Source: Methylocystis sp.
GTDB lineage: Bacteria; Pseudomonadota; Alphaproteobacteria; Rhizobiales; Beijerinckiaceae
Reading direction: 5' to 3'
Length of the DNA stretch: 8,074 bases
Assembly: GCA_023253795.1 (NCBI GenBank)
Contig: JALRFG010000084.1
Coordinates: forward strand, 1 to 8,074
The notes below the pieces were generated by a model that saw nothing but the letters and a program-made list of their open reading frames with translations, was not told where the DNA came from and searched no databases. Below, piece after piece: positions 5,755 to 8,074 of this stretch. Numbering within the stretch: position 1 is the first letter of the stretch; each line of letters opens with the position of its first letter. Both the position numbers and the translations under genes were made by a program.

Positions 5755-6426
5755 ATGGATGACGTGGTTAAGACCTTGGAAGATCACACTGAAATTACCG
5801 ACATGAATTTTGACTCTGTTCCTCAGGGGGCGCAGTCAACCGCCCGCGCCACGCCGCGTCCCTCCCAGCAGGAAGCCGAGGCGGCGGTGCGCACGCTGTT
5901 GCGCTGGGCCGGCGACGACCCGGATCGGGAGGGCTTGCAGGATACGCCGCGCCGCGTCGTGAAAGCCTATCGCGAATTCTTCGCCGGCTATGCGGAAACG
6001 CCGGATGAAATTCTCGCCCGCGTTTTCGAGGAAGTCGAAAACTACAATGATATCGTGCTGGTGCGCGACATTCCCTTCTCCTCGCATTGCGAGCATCATA
6101 TGGTCCCCTTCGTCGGCAAGGCGCATGTCGCCTATTATCCGACCGGCGGCGTAGTTGGCTTATCGAAACTGGCGCGACTGGTCGATGTTTACGCGCGTCG
6201 CCTGCAAACCCAGGAATCGATGACCGCGCAGATCGCCGATGCGATCAAAACTCATCTCAATCCGCGCGGCGTCGCCGTGATGGTTGAGGCGGAGCATATG
6301 TGCATGTCGATGCGCGGCGTGATGAAACAGGGATCGTCGACCGTGACGATGCGTTTCTCTGGCGTCTTTGAAGATAACGCTGCGCAACAGGCGCATTTCT
6401 TCACGCTGCTGCGCGGCGCACGTTAA
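5755..6426 (+). CDS. folE: GTP cyclohydrolase I (FolE, zinc type)
   Basis: FolE converts GTP to 7,8-dihydroneopterin triphosphate, the first step of folate (and pterin) synthesis, in the cytoplasm. From the start at 5755 the protein has 223 residues. A variable N-terminal tail (about 1-35) is followed by the conserved core: GLQDTPRRV, then FSSHCEHHMVPFVGKAHVAY with C112, H114 and H115, then VGLSKLARLVDVYARRLQTQE, and EAEHMCMSMRGV with C183. C112, H115 and C183 correspond to the zinc ligands C110, H113 and C181 of E. coli FolE with a constant shift of two. The open frame extends 24 residues upstream to an ATG at 5683 but without a ribosome site. hisI follows 3 bp later, so the two should be co-transcribed. 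Identity is certain; only the start carries doubt. Confidence 0.96.
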   Translation: MDDVVKTLEDHTEITDMNFDSVPQGAQSTARATPRPSQQEAEAAVRTLLRWAGDDPDREGLQDTPRRVVKAYREFFAGYAETPDEILARVFEEVENYNDIVLVRDIPFSSHCEHHMVPFVGKAHVAYYPTGGVVGLSKLARLVDVYARRLQTQESMTAQIADAIKTHLNPRGVAVMVEAEHMCMSMRGVMKQGSSTVTMRFSGVFEDNAAQQAHFFTLLRGAR

Positions 6427-6429
6427 TCC

Positions 6430-6825
6430 ATGTCGAACGCCGCCGACAAAACCGCGATTGAAGAAGGCGCAAGCTTCTCGCCCAAATTCGACGCTAACGG
6501 CCTCATCGTCTGCGTGACGATGGAGGCCGCGACGCGTGAAATTTTGATGGTCGCCTATATGAACCAGCTGGCGCTCGACAAAACGCTGGAGACCGGCGTG
6601 GCGCATTACTGGTCTCGTTCACGACAAGCCCTGTGGCGCAAGGGCGACACCTCCGGTCAGGTGCAGAAAGTGCTGTCGCTCCGCGTCGATTGCGATCAGG
6701 ATGCGCTGCTGCTTGATGTCGAAGCCGGTGGCGACGGCAAGGCCTGTCATACAGGCCGGAAATCCTGCTTCTATCGCCGGGTCGAAACGCATGACGGGCA
6801 AAGGCGACTTGTATTCGAACCCTAA
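6430..6825 (+). CDS. hisI: phosphoribosyl-AMP cyclohydrolase (HisI)
   Basis: HisI opens the adenine ring of phosphoribosyl-AMP, the third step of histidine biosynthesis, in the cytoplasm. The 131-residue protein is the monofunctional form: it stops after the cyclohydrolase domain and lacks the HisE pyrophosphohydrolase domain fused to it in E. coli. Visible signatures are MVAYMNQLALDKTLETG (40-56), YWSRSRQALWRKGDTSGQ (60-77), the metal-binding DCDQD (D87, D89, D91, with C88), and ACHTGRKSCFYRR, where C106 and C113 with C88 are the likely zinc cysteines. The ATG lies 3 bp after the folE stop and lacks a good Shine-Dalgarno, so it probably depends on translational coupling. No other his genes are in the window; hisE must be elsewhere. 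Confidence 0.96.
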   Translation: MSNAADKTAIEEGASFSPKFDANGLIVCVTMEAATREILMVAYMNQLALDKTLETGVAHYWSRSRQALWRKGDTSGQVQKVLSLRVDCDQDALLLDVEAGGDGKACHTGRKSCFYRRVETHDGQRRLVFEP

Positions 6826-6941
6826 TGGCGAAACTTAAGCGCATTTTGGCCATGGATCACATCGGGGGACATTTATTCGCGTCAGCTTCGCGCCCATATA
6901 ATCTGAGAGGATTGTGGGAAACGTGAAACGGAAGCAGATCG
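6826..6941 (+). promoter_or_regulatory. hisI-patatin intergenic region with a TATAAT box
   Basis: This 116-bp gap contains a perfect -10 hexamer TATAAT (6897-6902), about 40 bases before the patatin ATG. A good -35 element is missing at 16-18 bases upstream (the sequence there is AT-rich, TTTATTCG), so a weak or activator-dependent promoter is the best reading. GGAAG (6930-6934) seven bases before the ATG serves as Shine-Dalgarno. I see no clear terminator for hisI. Confidence 0.4.
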
Positions 6942-7997
6942 ATGTTTTCCTTGCGTCACACCGAGGCTGTCGAGAAAATCGTCCCTGCCGATTCGGCGAC
7001 GATCAATTCGCACATGCAACAAAACAAAACCGCCACAACTGAAGACACCGCCTGCCGTCCGCATAAGCATGACGGCAAGAGACCGCTTATTGGTCTCGCG
7101 CTGGGCGCCGGCGCCGCGCGTGGCTGGTCGCATATTGGCGTGTTGCGCGAACTCGCCGCGCATGGCGTGCATCCGGACATTATCGCCGGCACGTCTATCG
7201 GCGCCGTTGTTGGCGGCTGCTATGCGGCGGACCGTCTCGACCAGATTGAAACCTTCGCCAGATCGCTGACGCGTCGGCGCGTTTTCACGCTGATGGATCT
7301 GTCCTTTTCCGGTGGCAGTCTGATCACCGGCGAACGTCTCAAGACGGCGCTGGAGCAGGAACTCGACAGTTTCAAAATCGAGGATCTGCCCATTCCTTTC
7401 GCCGCTGTCGCGGCGGAAGTCGGCACAGGGCATGAAGTGTGGTTGCAACGCGGCTCTCTGCCGCTGGCGATCCGCGCCTCCTACGCCCTGCCCGGCATTT
7501 TCGAACCGGTGCGCATTGGCGAGCGCTGGCTGTTCGACGGCGCGCTCGTCAATCCGGTGCCGGTGACCGTATGCCGGGCGCTGGGCGCGGACTTCGTCAT
7601 CGCCGTCAATGTCACCGCCGACATGATGTATCGCTCCGGCGTGATCCATGGCGAAGCCGTCGCATCAAAGAACCCCAACGAAGCGGCCCCTTTCGACGAC
7701 AAGGGCGACGGCTCTTTTGTCGAGCGTATTTTACCGCGTTACTTCGATAAACGAACCGGCGACGCGCCCAATGTCGCCACCGCGATGATCGACGCTTTCA
7801 ACATCGTTCAGGATCGTATCCTGCGCTCGCGTCTCGCGGGCGATCCGCCTGACGCCATCATCACGGCGCGCATGGAGGATATCGGCATGTTCGATTTTCA
7901 CCGCGCAGATCAGCTCATCGACATCGGGCATCTGGCCGCCAAACGCGCCTTGCCGAATATCTTTGCGCATATTCCGATCCCCGGCGTATCGGCCTGA
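6942..7997 (+). CDS. patatin-like phospholipase family protein
   Basis: The protein belongs to the bacterial patatin-like (RssA/YchK-type) serine acyl hydrolases, which use a Ser-Asp dyad on lipid acyl esters. In its 351 residues the core begins near residue 48 with the oxyanion-hole loop GLALGAGAARGWSHIGVL (51-68), followed by the nucleophile elbow AGTSIGAVVGG (S85) and the dyad aspartate in LFDGALVNPVP (D199, the DG[GA] motif). Residues 1-47 are a polar extension with no signal peptide or membrane helix. There is no obvious membrane segment, so it is probably cytoplasmic or membrane-peripheral. The substrate cannot be inferred. The ATG at 6942 has GGAAG seven bases upstream; the later M25 lacks a ribosome site. 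It is co-directional with folE-hisI but has its own likely promoter. Confidence 0.9.
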   Translation: MFSLRHTEAVEKIVPADSATINSHMQQNKTATTEDTACRPHKHDGKRPLIGLALGAGAARGWSHIGVLRELAAHGVHPDIIAGTSIGAVVGGCYAADRLDQIETFARSLTRRRVFTLMDLSFSGGSLITGERLKTALEQELDSFKIEDLPIPFAAVAAEVGTGHEVWLQRGSLPLAIRASYALPGIFEPVRIGERWLFDGALVNPVPVTVCRALGADFVIAVNVTADMMYRSGVIHGEAVASKNPNEAAPFDDKGDGSFVERILPRYFDKRTGDAPNVATAMIDAFNIVQDRILRSRLAGDPPDAIITARMEDIGMFDFHRADQLIDIGHLAAKRALPNIFAHIPIPGVSA

Positions 7998-8000
7998 GAC

Positions 8001-8074
8001 CTACATTCGCCGCGCCCATTGCTCGAACCAGGCGAAGGACAGCAGGCCGAACACAAAGCCGCCGATATGCGCCT
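8001..8074 (-). CDS. rhomboid-family intramembrane serine protease, C-terminal end only
   Basis: The minus strand ends a reading frame with AHIGGFVFGLLSFAWFEQWARRM and a TAG stop at 8001-8003; the rest runs off the right edge. AHxxGxxxG in a hydrophobic helix is the last-helix signature of rhomboid proteases and contains their catalytic histidine; compare AHIAGLAVG in GlpG. The helix is followed by a short basic tail. The catalytic serine (GxSG) lies outside the window and cannot be checked, so an inactive homologue is possible. It converges on the patatin-like gene with only 3 bp between the stops. Confidence 0.75.
   Translation of the reverse strand, partial: AHIGGFVFGLLSFAWFEQWARRM

Noticed and set aside
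6882..7649. Minus-strand 255-residue open frame
   Set aside because: It is antisense to the patatin-like gene, whose catalytic motifs are intact; the His/Arg/Gln-rich composition is typical of a shadow frame.

Overview
The window looks like an ordinary, densely packed core-chromosome segment of an alphaproteobacterium, probably of the order Hyphomicrobiales (Rhizobiales). The clues are GC-rich DNA, the ruvCAB genes running straight into ybgC and the tol genes, an IscU-like protein diverging from folE-hisI, and a patatin-like gene after hisI. Genus cannot be fixed from the sequence alone; a methylotroph or Beijerinckiaceae relative is only a guess. I see no mobile element, phage gene, tRNA, rRNA, CRISPR array or defence-type module.

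Left part (1-5602, all minus strand). In transcription order the genes are an IscU/NifU-like Fe-S scaffold paralogue, ruvC, ruvA, ruvB (Holliday-junction branch migration and resolution), ybgC (acyl-CoA thioesterase), tolQ, tolR, tolA and the first codons of a probable tolB. The ruv genes overlap by 4 bp (ATGA and GTGA), ruvB and ybgC are one base apart, and the tol genes are 10-14 bp apart. Only two gaps break the row: 47 bp before ruvC and 138 bp before tolQ. TolQ, TolR and TolA are the inner-membrane motor and periplasmic arm of the Tol-Pal envelope system; TolB and Pal presumably lie beyond the left edge.

Right part (5603-8074). A 152-bp divergent region carrying a perfect AT-rich palindrome separates the IscU-like gene from folE (GTP cyclohydrolase I), which is followed 3 bp later by hisI (phosphoribosyl-AMP cyclohydrolase). 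Both enzymes are metal-dependent cyclohydrolases acting on purine nucleotide substrates. After a 116-bp gap with a TATAAT box comes a patatin-like phospholipase gene. It converges, with a 3-bp gap, on the 3' end of a rhomboid-protease gene that runs off the right edge.

Start-codon corrections: tolA and ruvB start with GTG. ybgC is 139 residues, not the longer open frame. folE most likely starts at 5755, next to a good Shine-Dalgarno, and not at 5683.

I did not find a convincing undescribed system. The points most worth a second look are the IscU-like protein lacking the third cluster-ligand cysteine, the palindrome in the divergent promoter region, the structured tolQ leader, and the absence of a recognisable SOS box close to ruvC.
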